DNA of 64,000 nucleotides from the NCBI RefSeq assembly GCF_014651675.1, contig NZ_BMXI01000002.1, positions 153,695 to 217,694 on the forward strand. The letters are read 5' to 3'. Each line of letters opens with the position of its first letter. Position 1 is the stretch's first letter. Below the pieces are notes generated by a model. The model was not told the DNA's origin. It saw only the letters and a program-made list of their open reading frames with translations, and ran no database searches. This stretch comes from Roseibacillus persicicus. Lineage in GTDB: Bacteria; Verrucomicrobiota; Verrucomicrobiia; Verrucomicrobiales; Akkermansiaceae. The translations under genes were made by a program, and so were the position numbers. Positions 8,800 to 17,447 of the stretch are shown here, piece after piece.

Positions 8800-11421
8800 G
8801 TTGATCCAATGCGAATAGCTATTGCTCGAGATGCCCATTGAGGAAGCCGTGCCCATAGTATTGTCCCAATAAAGGGGCATGGCTTCGGTGCGAGTGCCCG
8901 AGATCGTCTGGCTAGTGCGCCAATCGCTTTGGGAAGTGTTGTTACGTAGGCTACTGTTAACGAAGCTGGCGGTGAGCCCGCGATTCTCCAAGGTCGCTTC
9001 TTGATAGAGTTCGAAGTCTCCAGATCCTTTGCTGCCTTGGTCGCCAAACTCGAGGACACAGTAGTTCCTTCCTGCGGCCTCTTCGTATTGCAAACGCATC
9101 TTGTAGGAACCTGCGGGAATCGGAACAGTATAGGATGAAAGGCCGAAAGAGTTGTCGATCACCAGCTCGTCTGCAGTTGATCCAAGCGTGCCATCGGAAT
9201 CCAGATCGATCCAAAGCTTCGTCCCATCGTCACTGAACAACCTCAAGGTCTGCTCGGTCCCGTGTGGGACATGAAGGTAGCCGTCCCATTGCACGGAGAA
9301 ATGACTCCAATCTGTATCGTTCCCGCCAGTGATGCCCAGGGCGGCGCGGTCACCGAAGTCATTTTCCCGAAAGGTAATACTGGGGTCGACCCGAGTCCCG
9401 CTAGGAGTGCTAGTTGTGTTCCAGTCCAAGGAGTTTGTCGCCCGTAGACGTTCGTTGAAGTAGCTTCCGGTCAGACCGGGACTTTCTCCGTTTGGATCCG
9501 TGGAGAGTGTGACGTGGTTTGCGTTCGCTTTTAGAAATTCAACGCGAAGGTCGAGATATTCATTGGGCGATATCCCACCAAGTCCGGTGTTGGTGACACG
9601 CACCGAACCATCGGGGCTGGTCCATGAGGCTCCCTCCGCGAGTGCCGAGTCATCGCGATCAAAGTCGGCGTGGTCGTAGTTGTCCTCCAGGATGCCATCA
9701 ATCTGGGAAAAAGGCGTGCAGTCGATCTGGCGATGATTCCGATCACTGTGCTGCCACACCATGTAGGCACCGGTACTGAGAGTGTGGTTGCTGGGGAAGT
9801 TCCGCCGCAACCCCGCCCAGATGCGTTTGCCTTGTCCAGTCAGGAATGTCAGTCCGACCTTCTGGTTGGGATTGGTGTCAGGATGATCGAATCGATAGAT
9901 GCGATAGGTGCTCGTTTTGGTGACCTCCTCGACCCGACTGTCCTCGATCCACCCGAGAATTTTCTTGCTGCTCATCGCAAAGTGGCCGTTGGGCCACACA
10001 TTCTCGATCCCCGGGCGCTGGCGATAATGGACTGCCATCAGGTCAAAGACATCTCCGTATTCGTCGTTCCCTGCGGCCCCGAGACTTGTGTTTACTCCTC
10101 TCACTTCATTCCAATCCCCGCCAGCCTGATTGCGCACCCAGAAGTTGGCATGCCCGAGACCGTAGTTGTGTCCGAACTCATGCATGTAGGTGTTTTCGCT
10201 CGCTACCCCTTCCCACTGATCACGACCGCCAATGCTAGCGAATCCTGCCCCAATGTTTGAGTTGGTCCGATATGCGTAGACCACGAAATCAAAGTCGTTC
10301 ACGGCATATCCGGCCGCGAGGGCGGCACCTCGAGCATCGGTCGCCAGCGTTCCGCTTTTTGAGTTTCCAAGAGCAGCGTATTCGGCCGTTGTTTTTGGTA
10401 GCCGAATGACTTCGGAGGTAACCGTGCGATTGATCAGGCTGCTCTTGCCGTAGGAGTTGTCAGCCACCCAGTCCGAACAAATTTCCAGATAATCCGAAGC
10501 CGTGGCTGCCGACAGAGCTTCGCCCGAAAGGTCGGAAAAATCACAGCGGATGACGATCACCCGCTTGGGGGTGGCGCTCCAATCAAGAGAGGCCTGAGAG
10601 GCCGCCCCGATGACCCCTCCTCCGTTGCTTGCGCCGCTGCTGAACGCCACCGCAAGCCCGGCATTCACCGTATGTGGGCCAATCATACCGAGTGCCTGCT
10701 CAAGGTCTGCGGCAACCTCCTTGATTTTTGTCTCATTGGCCGCGAGCAATTCGCCACCCAAGAGAGCAACCGGCACCCCACCTTCATCCCGCAGGGGAAA
10801 GTGTTCCATCACCGCTTCGCGATCAGTTTCACTTAGGATCTGAATTGGTCCTGGAAAGAAGGTGGCCACCTCGCCCACTCGGATCCCTTGCACGGGCAGG
10901 TCGTGCTTGGTGATGACATCTCTCCATGAGGCGGTCGGAAAGACACGTAGAGCTTCTTCGCCCGACTGGAACCAATGGCGGTGGCGTCCTTCGTTGTCCC
11001 CACAACCGGAGTAGACCGCATACTCCCCGCGAAGACTAAATGGTTGCTCGACCAGCGCCTGCAATTCTTCCGGGAGGGATAACCATTCTTGCCAGGAAAG
11101 CGCTGCTTTCAACGCTGCCGCTGGCTCGCGTTGAATGAGTTCCGCCATAGCCGCTCCCCGTGCTTCTGCGAGCGGTCGTGCCTCGGTCAAGTCGATATCC
11201 TGCACCGGCTTAGCCAATTGAGACTGCATCCACTCGTCGAATCGGATCATCGCAAGAGAATCCGCAGGCCGGGCGGTTCCGTGGGAAATGCGGTGAGAGA
11301 AGCTCCCGGATTGCTTAGTGGCCTGAGGTGGCTGAGGGTGATCTTTCTTGGGAAAGAATACAAAGATGAGGCCGAGTATCAGCACCAAGAGACTGGCAGA
11401 TAGGGATTTGAAAGTATTCAT
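8797..11421 (-). CDS. Secreted metzincin-type metalloprotease with PA14 domains, ended by in-frame TAG
   Basis: This 874-residue product starts at MNTFKSLSAS with a clear signal peptide or anchor (LLVLILGLIFVFF). The zinc motif HEFGHNYGLGH (about residue 430) is the metzincin HExxHxxGxxH, and the flanking NEYGDVFDLM holds the family's methionine turn. The surroundings resemble M11-gametolysin/M6-like peptidases. After it come a first PA14 domain (about 660-790) and the front half of a second one, where the TAG at 8797 stops it. Read through, the protein would be about 2066 residues. It is likely exported for degradation or binding of polymer or protein matter. The cut could be a real mutation, programmed read-through or a sequencing error. 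Confidence 0.82.
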   Translation of the reverse strand: MNTFKSLSASLLVLILGLIFVFFPKKDHPQPPQATKQSGSFSHRISHGTARPADSLAMIRFDEWMQSQLAKPVQDIDLTEARPLAEARGAAMAELIQREPAAALKAALSWQEWLSLPEELQALVEQPFSLRGEYAVYSGCGDNEGRHRHWFQSGEEALRVFPTASWRDVITKHDLPVQGIRVGEVATFFPGPIQILSETDREAVMEHFPLRDEGGVPVALLGGELLAANETKIKEVAADLEQALGMIGPHTVNAGLAVAFSSGASNGGGVIGAASQASLDWSATPKRVIVIRCDFSDLSGEALSAATASDYLEICSDWVADNSYGKSSLINRTVTSEVIRLPKTTAEYAALGNSKSGTLATDARGAALAAGYAVNDFDFVVYAYRTNSNIGAGFASIGGRDQWEGVASENTYMHEFGHNYGLGHANFWVRNQAGGDWNEVRGVNTSLGAAGNDEYGDVFDLMAVHYRQRPGIENVWPNGHFAMSSKKILGWIEDSRVEEVTKTSTYRIYRFDHPDTNPNQKVGLTFLTGQGKRIWAGLRRNFPSNHTLSTGAYMVWQHSDRNHRQIDCTPFSQIDGILEDNYDHADFDRDDSALAEGASWTSPDGSVRVTNTGLGGISPNEYLDLRVEFLKANANHVTLSTDPNGESPGLTGSYFNERLRATNSLDWNTTSTPSGTRVDPSITFRENDFGDRAALGITGGNDTDWSHFSVQWDGYLHVPHGTEQTLRLFSDDGTKLWIDLDSDGTLGSTADELVIDNSFGLSSYTVPIPAGSYKMRLQYEEAAGRNYCVLEFGDQGSKGSGDFELYQEATLENRGLTASFVNSSLRNNTSQSDWRTSQTISGTRTEAMPLYWDNTMGTASSMGISSNSYSHWIN

Positions 11422-11680
11422 TTATTCTTGGAGTTTCGAAGGTTGGAAAAACGACTCAGCGCAAAGAGGCAGAGAGAGACTTGTTAAAATGGCAGGCAGG
11501 AGGTTTCTTATTTGGCTCATTTGATTGGGAATCAGTTTTGGTCCAAAACGACGAACCCTTCTCAGCTGGAGATGGGGTCTTCAACGCGGCGTGAATGGCG
11601 GCTTCGATCCTACTATCTCCAAAAGGAAGAGATTGTTTCCGCCTTTTTCGCTCTTTCTTTCGCCTTGAAGCGAAATAGAA

Positions 11681-11710
11681 AACGGCAGTCCCCGTGAGAG
11701 AACTGCCGTT
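11681..11710 (-). terminator. Rho-independent terminator on the minus strand
   Basis: AACGGCAGT (11681-11689) and ACTGCCGTT (11702-11710) form a perfect nine-pair stem with a 12-base loop. On the minus strand the stem is followed by TTTTC. It would end a minus-strand transcript coming from the gene remnant just to its right. Confidence 0.65.
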
Positions 11711-11734
11711 GGATGCATGAAGGGTTCGTTACTG

Positions 11735-11960
11735 CTAACGTCTGCGACGAAGAAGGGTGAGCATACTCGGAGAGTCAGTCTTGCCTGAGCAAAGCTGCGT
11801 CGTCCTAATCCATCGTGTTGATCCCGTGGCCCAGCACCTTGTGATGAGACAGTTCCCGCCAGTTCGTCGGGCGCGTTGTGAGGTTTGAAGGGGCTACCCC
11901 AAGGGGGTGTTTATCTTCTAGGGAGAGCCACGCTTTCTGAGCTTCGGTTTTCTTTGTTTC
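11735..11960 (-). pseudogene. Possible remnant of a PEP-CTERM protein gene
   Basis: Just upstream of a minus-strand terminator, one frame ends with SPSMLTLLRRRR and a TAG at 11735-11737, the type of ending seen in Verrucomicrobia PEP-CTERM proteins (compare ALGSMMTLRRRRTL at 30 kb). A second frame, shifted by one base, is open for about 55 codons and ends at a TAG (11805-11807). No start with a signal peptide can be found. The 648 bases from 11422 to 12069 otherwise hold nothing I can name. I read this as a decayed gene end; chance is possible. Confidence 0.3.
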
Positions 11961-12069
11961 TTAAATTTCCAAACTAAGAGTGTTCAAGATACCTCTTATT
12001 GGGTAAACTCGCAGCGGCGGTTGCGTGTCGGGTGAAGGCTCGGAGGCGGCCCCTTACCGATCCCCCTTG

Positions 12070-13275
12070 ATGAAAATTCTTGTTCACGATTACGCCGGAC
12101 ACCCTTTTCAGGTGCAACTTAGCCGCGAGCTCGCCAGTCGCGGTCACCATGTCCGCCATGCTTATGCCGGTGGCTTGCAAACTCCCCGCGGTGAGCTGCA
12201 AAAGCGCGAGAGCGATCCCGATAGCTTCGATTCCTTCGAGGTGCCGATGAGCCCTGACTATGCGAAGTTTAAGTATTCCTTCATCAAGCGCCGGGCGATG
12301 GAGATTGAGTATGGGCAGTCTGCGGCGAAGATGATCCGCGAGTGGAAACCCGAGCTCGTTATTTCCGCCAATACTCCCACCGAATCTCAAACGGGAGTGC
12401 TGGCGGGCAGCCAGGCAGTGGGGGCCAAGTTTGTTTATTGGTGTCAGGACTTTTACAGCATCGCGGTCGATAAACTCGTTCGCAAAAAGATTCCCGTCTT
12501 GGGAGGATTGATTGGCAATTACTACAAAGGCTTGGATCGCAAGCATCTCCAAGCCTCGGACCACGTGGTGGCCATCACCGAGGATTTCAAGCCCATCATG
12601 GTGGATGAGTTTGGAGTAGCCGCAGACAAGGTTACCGTGATTCCCAACTGGGCGCCCTTGGAAAATCTTCCGGTCGATCCCAAGGACAATGCTTGGGCTG
12701 CGGAGCAAAACCTCACCGGCAAGTTCGTGGTGCTTTACACTGGAACGCTGGGGATGAAGCACAATCCCAACCTTTTGTTAGGGGTGGCGGAGCGATTCAA
12801 AGACAACGACGAAGTGCGGGTCGTCGTAATATCCGAAGGCATGGGATCGGATTGGCTCAAGGAGCAAAAGGAGGCCAAGGGACTCTCGAACTTGATTCTG
12901 TTAGGCTATCAACCTTTTGACAAACTTCCCCAAGTCTTGGCCAGTGGTGATGTTCTCACCGGCGTGCTGGAGGAAGATGCCGGGGTCTTTTCCGTGCCAA
13001 GCAAAGTGCTCACCTACCTTTGCGCGAAGAAGCCCATTCTTCTGGCGGTGCCGGAGGTGAATCTGGCAGCTCGCATCATCCGGGAGGAAGAAGCGGGGCT
13101 GACCGTGGGACCAGCTGATGAGGCCGGATTCTGGGATGCAGCCGAGAAGCTTTACAACGACAGACCAATGGCTGATGCAATGGCGGAACGGGCGCGGTCC
13201 TATGCGGAAAAGACATTTGATGTGAAGTTGATTGGCAACCGCTTCGAGGACCTGATGAAGCAACTCGAGAAGTAA
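12070..13275 (+). CDS. Glycosyltransferase family 4, WcaI-like
   Basis: The ATG at 12070 (MKILVHDYAGHPFQ) starts exactly at the first Rossmann strand; the upstream in-frame extension has no domain. The 401-residue product has the two-domain GT-B fold, with WCQDFYSIAVDKL in the N-terminal half, the linker VIPNWAPLENLP, and the donor-binding half with VLYTGTLGMKHNP and AGVFSVPSKVLTYLCAKKPIL. This is the pattern of WcaI/colanic-acid-type transferases, which add a sugar to a lipid-linked repeat unit at the cytoplasmic face. The next glycosyltransferase starts 14 bases downstream, so the two are one operon inside the exopolysaccharide locus. Confidence 0.88.
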   Translation: MKILVHDYAGHPFQVQLSRELASRGHHVRHAYAGGLQTPRGELQKRESDPDSFDSFEVPMSPDYAKFKYSFIKRRAMEIEYGQSAAKMIREWKPELVISANTPTESQTGVLAGSQAVGAKFVYWCQDFYSIAVDKLVRKKIPVLGGLIGNYYKGLDRKHLQASDHVVAITEDFKPIMVDEFGVAADKVTVIPNWAPLENLPVDPKDNAWAAEQNLTGKFVVLYTGTLGMKHNPNLLLGVAERFKDNDEVRVVVISEGMGSDWLKEQKEAKGLSNLILLGYQPFDKLPQVLASGDVLTGVLEEDAGVFSVPSKVLTYLCAKKPILLAVPEVNLAARIIREEEAGLTVGPADEAGFWDAAEKLYNDRPMADAMAERARSYAEKTFDVKLIGNRFEDLMKQLEK

Positions 13276-13289
13276 AACACTCTCCGAAC

Positions 13290-14564
13290 ATGAATGCAAA
13301 CGACCCTACCCCCAAGACTGTCGTGCTTGCGGATCCGCGTTGGGATGGCCACCACCCGACCTACTTTTTTGAGTTCACCGCCTCCCTCTTGCGCCTGGGT
13401 CACCGGGTGATGGGGCTCTGCCGTGAGCCCGGCGAATTCGAAAGCGAGGTCCGGCAGATTTGCAAAAGGATGGACCTCGATTTCGATACTCGAGTGATTG
13501 TCGGTCAGCTCGATGACCCCGACAAAGCCTACTTCCGTCCTGGGCAAGACCATGATCCGGTTAGCACGGTGGTGCGGTGGAATTGTCTAAAGAAAGCCAT
13601 CGATACGGCGAGCAAAGCGAGTGGCGCGAAAGTGGATTTCGTTTTCTTGCCCTGGTTGGACTCCTATCTCCGCTTCCAACCATCCACCAAATTGGCCAAT
13701 AAGCTGGGTGTACCTTGGTCGGGCCTTTATTTTCGCAATCATCACTTCGGTGGGACCCTCAGCTCGGTGCGCAAGGCCGCGAAAGGGGATCGCAGTCTTC
13801 GCAATCCGAACTGCGTTGCGGTGGGAATCCTCGATGAGCGTTTTAGCGAAGCGATGGCCCATGAAACTGGGAAGAAGATCATCGCCTTTCCGGATATCAC
13901 GAATGAGAACCCGCCAGAAGTCCCCAGTCCATTCGCCCTGGAGGTGATCAAGCAAGCCGCTGGACGCAAGATTATCGGGATGGTGAGCCTTGAGAAAAGG
14001 AAGGGATTTCTCACCATGCTGAAAATAGCGGAAGCGGTTGCGGGTCGCGAGGACTGGTTCTTTGTCGCTGCTGGCAAGTATGCCAAGGAGACTTGCAGCG
14101 AAGAAGAGCAAGCCTACTGCACGGCGATACAGGCCAAAGTTGATTCGGGAGAACTCAATAATCTCTACCTCCAGCTGCCCGGTGAGCGGGTGAATGATGG
14201 CGCGGATTTCAACTCATTGATCAAAGTCTTCGACGTTATCTATGCCGCCTACGAGGACTTCGAGGGCAGCAGCAATGCCTTGACCAAAGGAGCGATATTC
14301 GAGCGTCCCCTGATCGCTACGAAGGGGGAATGTGTGGGTGGTCGCGTGGAGGAATTCGGGATGGGCTTGACCATTGAACAGGGAAGTGTGGCCGAAGGCG
14401 AGCAAGCGATTCGAAAGGTTCTCGCCGGAGAAGACTGGGAGGGCAAGGAACTCAAGAAGCGCTATGCGGACTACCACGCGCTGCATGATCGGAAACGACT
14501 CGATGAAGTCTTCGCCGAGTTGCTGGAGCTCGGAGCGAAAAAGTCAGTAGCAGTCGGCGAGTAG
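13290..14564 (+). CDS. Glycosyltransferase-like protein (GT-B) of the exopolysaccharide locus
   Basis: This 424-residue protein has an N-terminal segment VVLADPRWDGHHPTYFFEF typical of glycosyltransferases that bind a long acceptor, and a C-terminal half with KIIGMVSLEKRKGFLTML and YAAYEDFEGSSNALTKGA, equivalent to the nucleotide-sugar site of GT-B enzymes. It lacks a textbook GT4 EX7E motif that I can place with certainty, so the family is tentative. It is downstream of a WcaI-like transferase and convergent with the next transferase. Confidence 0.7.
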   Translation: MNANDPTPKTVVLADPRWDGHHPTYFFEFTASLLRLGHRVMGLCREPGEFESEVRQICKRMDLDFDTRVIVGQLDDPDKAYFRPGQDHDPVSTVVRWNCLKKAIDTASKASGAKVDFVFLPWLDSYLRFQPSTKLANKLGVPWSGLYFRNHHFGGTLSSVRKAAKGDRSLRNPNCVAVGILDERFSEAMAHETGKKIIAFPDITNENPPEVPSPFALEVIKQAAGRKIIGMVSLEKRKGFLTMLKIAEAVAGREDWFFVAAGKYAKETCSEEEQAYCTAIQAKVDSGELNNLYLQLPGERVNDGADFNSLIKVFDVIYAAYEDFEGSSNALTKGAIFERPLIATKGECVGGRVEEFGMGLTIEQGSVAEGEQAIRKVLAGEDWEGKELKKRYADYHALHDRKRLDEVFAELLELGAKKSVAVGE

Positions 14565-14576
14565 AGTGCGGCTTGG

Positions 14577-15818
14577 TCAGGCCAAGTGCTTCTCGTAGAC
14601 CTCACGGTGTTTTTTCACGACTTGAGGAAGGCTGAAAGTAGAAACTACCTTTTCGCGGGCATTCTCGCAGAGGGTCTCGTAGCGGGCGGTATCGGCCAGG
14701 ACGAAGCGAATTCCTTCCGCGAGGTCGCTAGGCTCAAAGGGCTCTGCGAGGTAACCGTTCTGCTCGTGGTCGACGATGTCCTTGAGACCTGAAGTGTCGA
14801 AAGCGACCACTGGGGTGCCGCAGGAGAGGGCTTCCGATGCAGTTTGACCGAAGGACTCTTGGAGTGAGGGCACCACCATCACATCGGCCGCGGAGTAGAG
14901 GGCTGCAAGGGTGAATTGATCACGCAGGACTCCCATCCAGTGGGCGGGATAGGGGAGGGGGGATTCTCCTTCGGCGGGAGCGGACATCCCGAAAACGGCG
15001 AGCTCGATTTCGTCTTTAGATAAATTGAGTTGTTCGAGAGCCTCCCGCAGTTGGTGGTAGCCTTTGTTCTTATCCGAGCCGGCATACATGGCTCCGAAGA
15101 GAATGAGTTTCTTATCAGCCGGGAGATTGAGCAGGTCGCGCGCGGCGGCCTTTTGCAGGGGCTTGAAGATTTGGGTGTCCAGCCCGATTGGGATTACGGT
15201 CAACGGGCGGTCCCGCCAAAGGCTGGACTTGCGGACTTGCTCCGCCATCCAGTGGCTGGGAACGATGGCCTCGATGTTATGCTCTTTATACGCTTTTTCC
15301 TTCCGGAGCGCTACGCGGCGATCGAGATCCAAACCACGCCGGGACCTCGGACGATTTGCCGCAGTATAGCCTTCGTGATAGCGGAGATCGTTCTGATACT
15401 CATGGTGCAAGGCCCCGCAAACGGGCCAAAGATCGTGGAAGGTCCACACCAGCGGAGCCGTCAGCTTATCTAGCAGGGAGAGTGGCATGAAGCCGTTTTG
15501 AGTCCAGTGGAGATGAATCAGATCGGGATTGCGGGCGGCGATGGCTCGCTCGAGTTTCTTGTTCGGCAACCAGGCGAGAGAGCGGTAGCTAATTGATTCG
15601 GGAGCCTGGTCCAGCTTGAGCGGAGCGAGATCGAGATTGCGCCGGAGAGAAAAAGTCAGGTTGTTATCGAGCCCGATGGTGTCGGGATCTCCTCCCATCT
15701 TTTCGCCCACGATCAGGGTGGAATCCATTCCGTCGGCCTTGAGTCCCAGATGGAGACGAGTGGCGGCCACGGCGGCCCCTCCTGAGAGATCGGATGCGGA
15801 AAGGGAAAGGAGCTTCAT
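14577..15818 (-). CDS. Glycosyltransferase family 4
   Basis: This 413-residue GT-B protein begins MKLLSLSASDLSGGAAVAA, followed by LIHLHWTQNGFMP and VWTFHDLWPVCGALHH, which are typical of WcaC-like and related exopolysaccharide transferases. The donor site contains VMVVPSLQESFGQTASEAL, which fits the EX7E-type motif (E-S-F-G...E), then GTPVVAFDTSGLKDIVDH. It is the last gene of a minus-strand operon with a flippase, a methyltransferase and a deacetylase. A short hairpin (CTTGG/CCAAG, 14572-14586) at its stop could help end both convergent transcripts. Confidence 0.92.
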   Translation of the reverse strand: MKLLSLSASDLSGGAAVAATRLHLGLKADGMDSTLIVGEKMGGDPDTIGLDNNLTFSLRRNLDLAPLKLDQAPESISYRSLAWLPNKKLERAIAARNPDLIHLHWTQNGFMPLSLLDKLTAPLVWTFHDLWPVCGALHHEYQNDLRYHEGYTAANRPRSRRGLDLDRRVALRKEKAYKEHNIEAIVPSHWMAEQVRKSSLWRDRPLTVIPIGLDTQIFKPLQKAAARDLLNLPADKKLILFGAMYAGSDKNKGYHQLREALEQLNLSKDEIELAVFGMSAPAEGESPLPYPAHWMGVLRDQFTLAALYSAADVMVVPSLQESFGQTASEALSCGTPVVAFDTSGLKDIVDHEQNGYLAEPFEPSDLAEGIRFVLADTARYETLCENAREKVVSTFSLPQVVKKHREVYEKHLA

Positions 15819-15836
15819 GGATGGAGGGGGAGGAAA

Positions 15837-16595
15837 CTATCGCTTGCGGTAGTTTTCGGTAGTGGTGAGTTTGATGAAGTCCTCCAGAGTGCCGTTGGCA
15901 AATCGTTGGAAAACGTCCTTTTGAGAGAAATGACAGCTCAGTGAGCGAAGACGCCTTTCCTGATAGGCCGAGCCATCCAATGACAAGTTGGAGACGTCGT
16001 CTTGATTGAGAACCGCGGGCAACGGATGCTGGGGAGACCAGGCATTGAAAGTCCAGAGTTGCAGGTTGGCCAGGCGGCGGGTGAGAAGCCTGGCATGCCG
16101 ATGGAGGCAAAGATGAGCCGGGTGCCAGTACTCGCCGCTGGAACCGTGGGTCACCAGATCCTCCGCGTTCTTACTCGCGAGCAATTGCGAGAGTTCCGCC
16201 AGTAGCTCGGAGCTGTCGTGTTCGGGCTCCGACAGTTCTCCTGTCTCACTGATGGGGTCGAGGTAATCCAGGAAGGTGAGGCTGGTGACCTCCAGCGCTT
16301 CTGCTGCGCAATCAAGTTCCCGCTCCCTCACGCTGGCGAGTTTGGCGTCATCCGCGATTTCACCCCGTTCTCCACCTTCGCCACGGGTCATGGATACGAG
16401 GTGGACCTCTTTTCCCATGGAAAGGAGCTCGCAGATTAAACCGGAGCAGAAGACCTCATCGTCAGGGTGGGCGATGAGCACCATGACCGAACTGCCGAAG
16501 TCATCCGGCGAGCAGCAGGGGGATGAACTCTGCAGCACCCGCCGGATAGGCCGGACGAGTTTGCGGGCAGCTCGGTAATAGCGATGGCTCTTCAT
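15837..16595 (-). CDS. PIG-L/LmbE family N-acetylglucosamine deacetylase
   Basis: This 252-residue protein has the LmbE zinc motif VLIAHPDDEVFCSG (AHPDDE), followed by HLVSMTRGEGGERGE and the conserved ACAEALEV-type region, and a later H-x-x-H-like stretch (HPAHLCLHRHA). The family removes acetyl groups from N-acetyl sugars. In this locus it probably modifies a sugar of the exopolysaccharide or its lipid-linked precursor. Its start codon overlaps the stop of the methyltransferase gene by 4 bases (ATGA), so translation is coupled. Confidence 0.9.
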   Translation of the reverse strand: MKSHRYYRAARKLVRPIRRVLQSSSPCCSPDDFGSSVMVLIAHPDDEVFCSGLICELLSMGKEVHLVSMTRGEGGERGEIADDAKLASVRERELDCAAEALEVTSLTFLDYLDPISETGELSEPEHDSSELLAELSQLLASKNAEDLVTHGSSGEYWHPAHLCLHRHARLLTRRLANLQLWTFNAWSPQHPLPAVLNQDDVSNLSLDGSAYQERRLRSLSCHFSQKDVFQRFANGTLEDFIKLTTTENYRKR

Positions 16596-17434
16596 TCAGG
16601 TTTGGTTGCTTCCAGATAGAGTGATTCCGGTTTTCGTTCAATGCCTTGTTCGTCGCTGTCGAAGCAGTAGCTCTTGAAGTTGGGAATACGGCTCTCATCG
16701 TGGTGAACCTTTCGAATATCGAAAAACCCAATCGCGAGAAGGTCGCGGGTGAGGGAGTATTGGTCGTAGATGCGCCATTGCACCTCGCCGGAGAAGCGAC
16801 GGAAGCACCCTTCGCGGAAGGCGAGAGCGGCTTCCTTACCCGCGAGGATTCTCACCACTCCGCGGGTCAGTTTCAGGCGGGCCTTTTGGAAGTAGTGGCC
16901 AAGATGATCGAGTTGGGGGCGGGTCTGAATGATGGACTCGTCCACCCGCCCTTCGATGAGATCGCGACCTTCTTCTCCGATTCGGGAGATGACGTAGTCG
17001 GGATTGGGCACGGGATCCTGCGCGAGAAATTTTGCGAGCTTTCCGCCGTATTCGGAGCGCCCGATCTGGTCGTGAAGCTCGATGAGGTTCCATTCGTAAT
17101 CAGCGGCGCGTTCATAATCGCCTTCGCAGAGGGGCCCGATCAGTTCGCGGTATTGTTGCACGACCTGCTGGAGGTCGGGGACCGCGAAGCGGGCGATGCC
17201 GCCTGGTCGCAGAACCCGGAATTGCTCTTTAAGGAAGGTTTCCACGACATCGTCGCGAAAGTGGCCGAGGACATGTGCTGTATGGCAGCACTCGACGCCG
17301 TAGGTGGAGTAGGGGAGGGGAGTGGTGAGGTCGTGGACGATGACGCCTTCAATCCGCGGGACAAAATCTAAGTTGTCCCAGTCGGGGTGGAAGCGTCGGC
17401 CACAACCCAAATTGAGTTTGGGGAGTTCGGACAT
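16592..17434 (-). CDS. Class I SAM-dependent methyltransferase
   Basis: This 280-residue protein has the SAM motif LNLGCGRRFHPDWDN at its N-terminus and EQFRVLRPGGIARFAVPDL, the post-motif region of UbiE/Methyltransf_11-type enzymes. Its place between flippase and deacetylase genes suggests it methylates a sugar or terminates a polysaccharide chain. Substrate is inferred only from context. It overlaps the next gene by 4 bases and starts 13 bases after the flippase stop. Confidence 0.87.
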   Translation of the reverse strand: MSELPKLNLGCGRRFHPDWDNLDFVPRIEGVIVHDLTTPLPYSTYGVECCHTAHVLGHFRDDVVETFLKEQFRVLRPGGIARFAVPDLQQVVQQYRELIGPLCEGDYERAADYEWNLIELHDQIGRSEYGGKLAKFLAQDPVPNPDYVISRIGEEGRDLIEGRVDESIIQTRPQLDHLGHYFQKARLKLTRGVVRILAGKEAALAFREGCFRRFSGEVQWRIYDQYSLTRDLLAIGFFDIRKVHHDESRIPNFKSYCFDSDEQGIERKPESLYLEATKPE

Positions 17435-17447
17435 GGTTCAGGGGATT

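Noticed and set aside
11512-11697. Small plus-strand ORF (61 codons)
   Set aside because: No signal, no family and no ribosome-binding site; it overlaps the minus-strand terminator.
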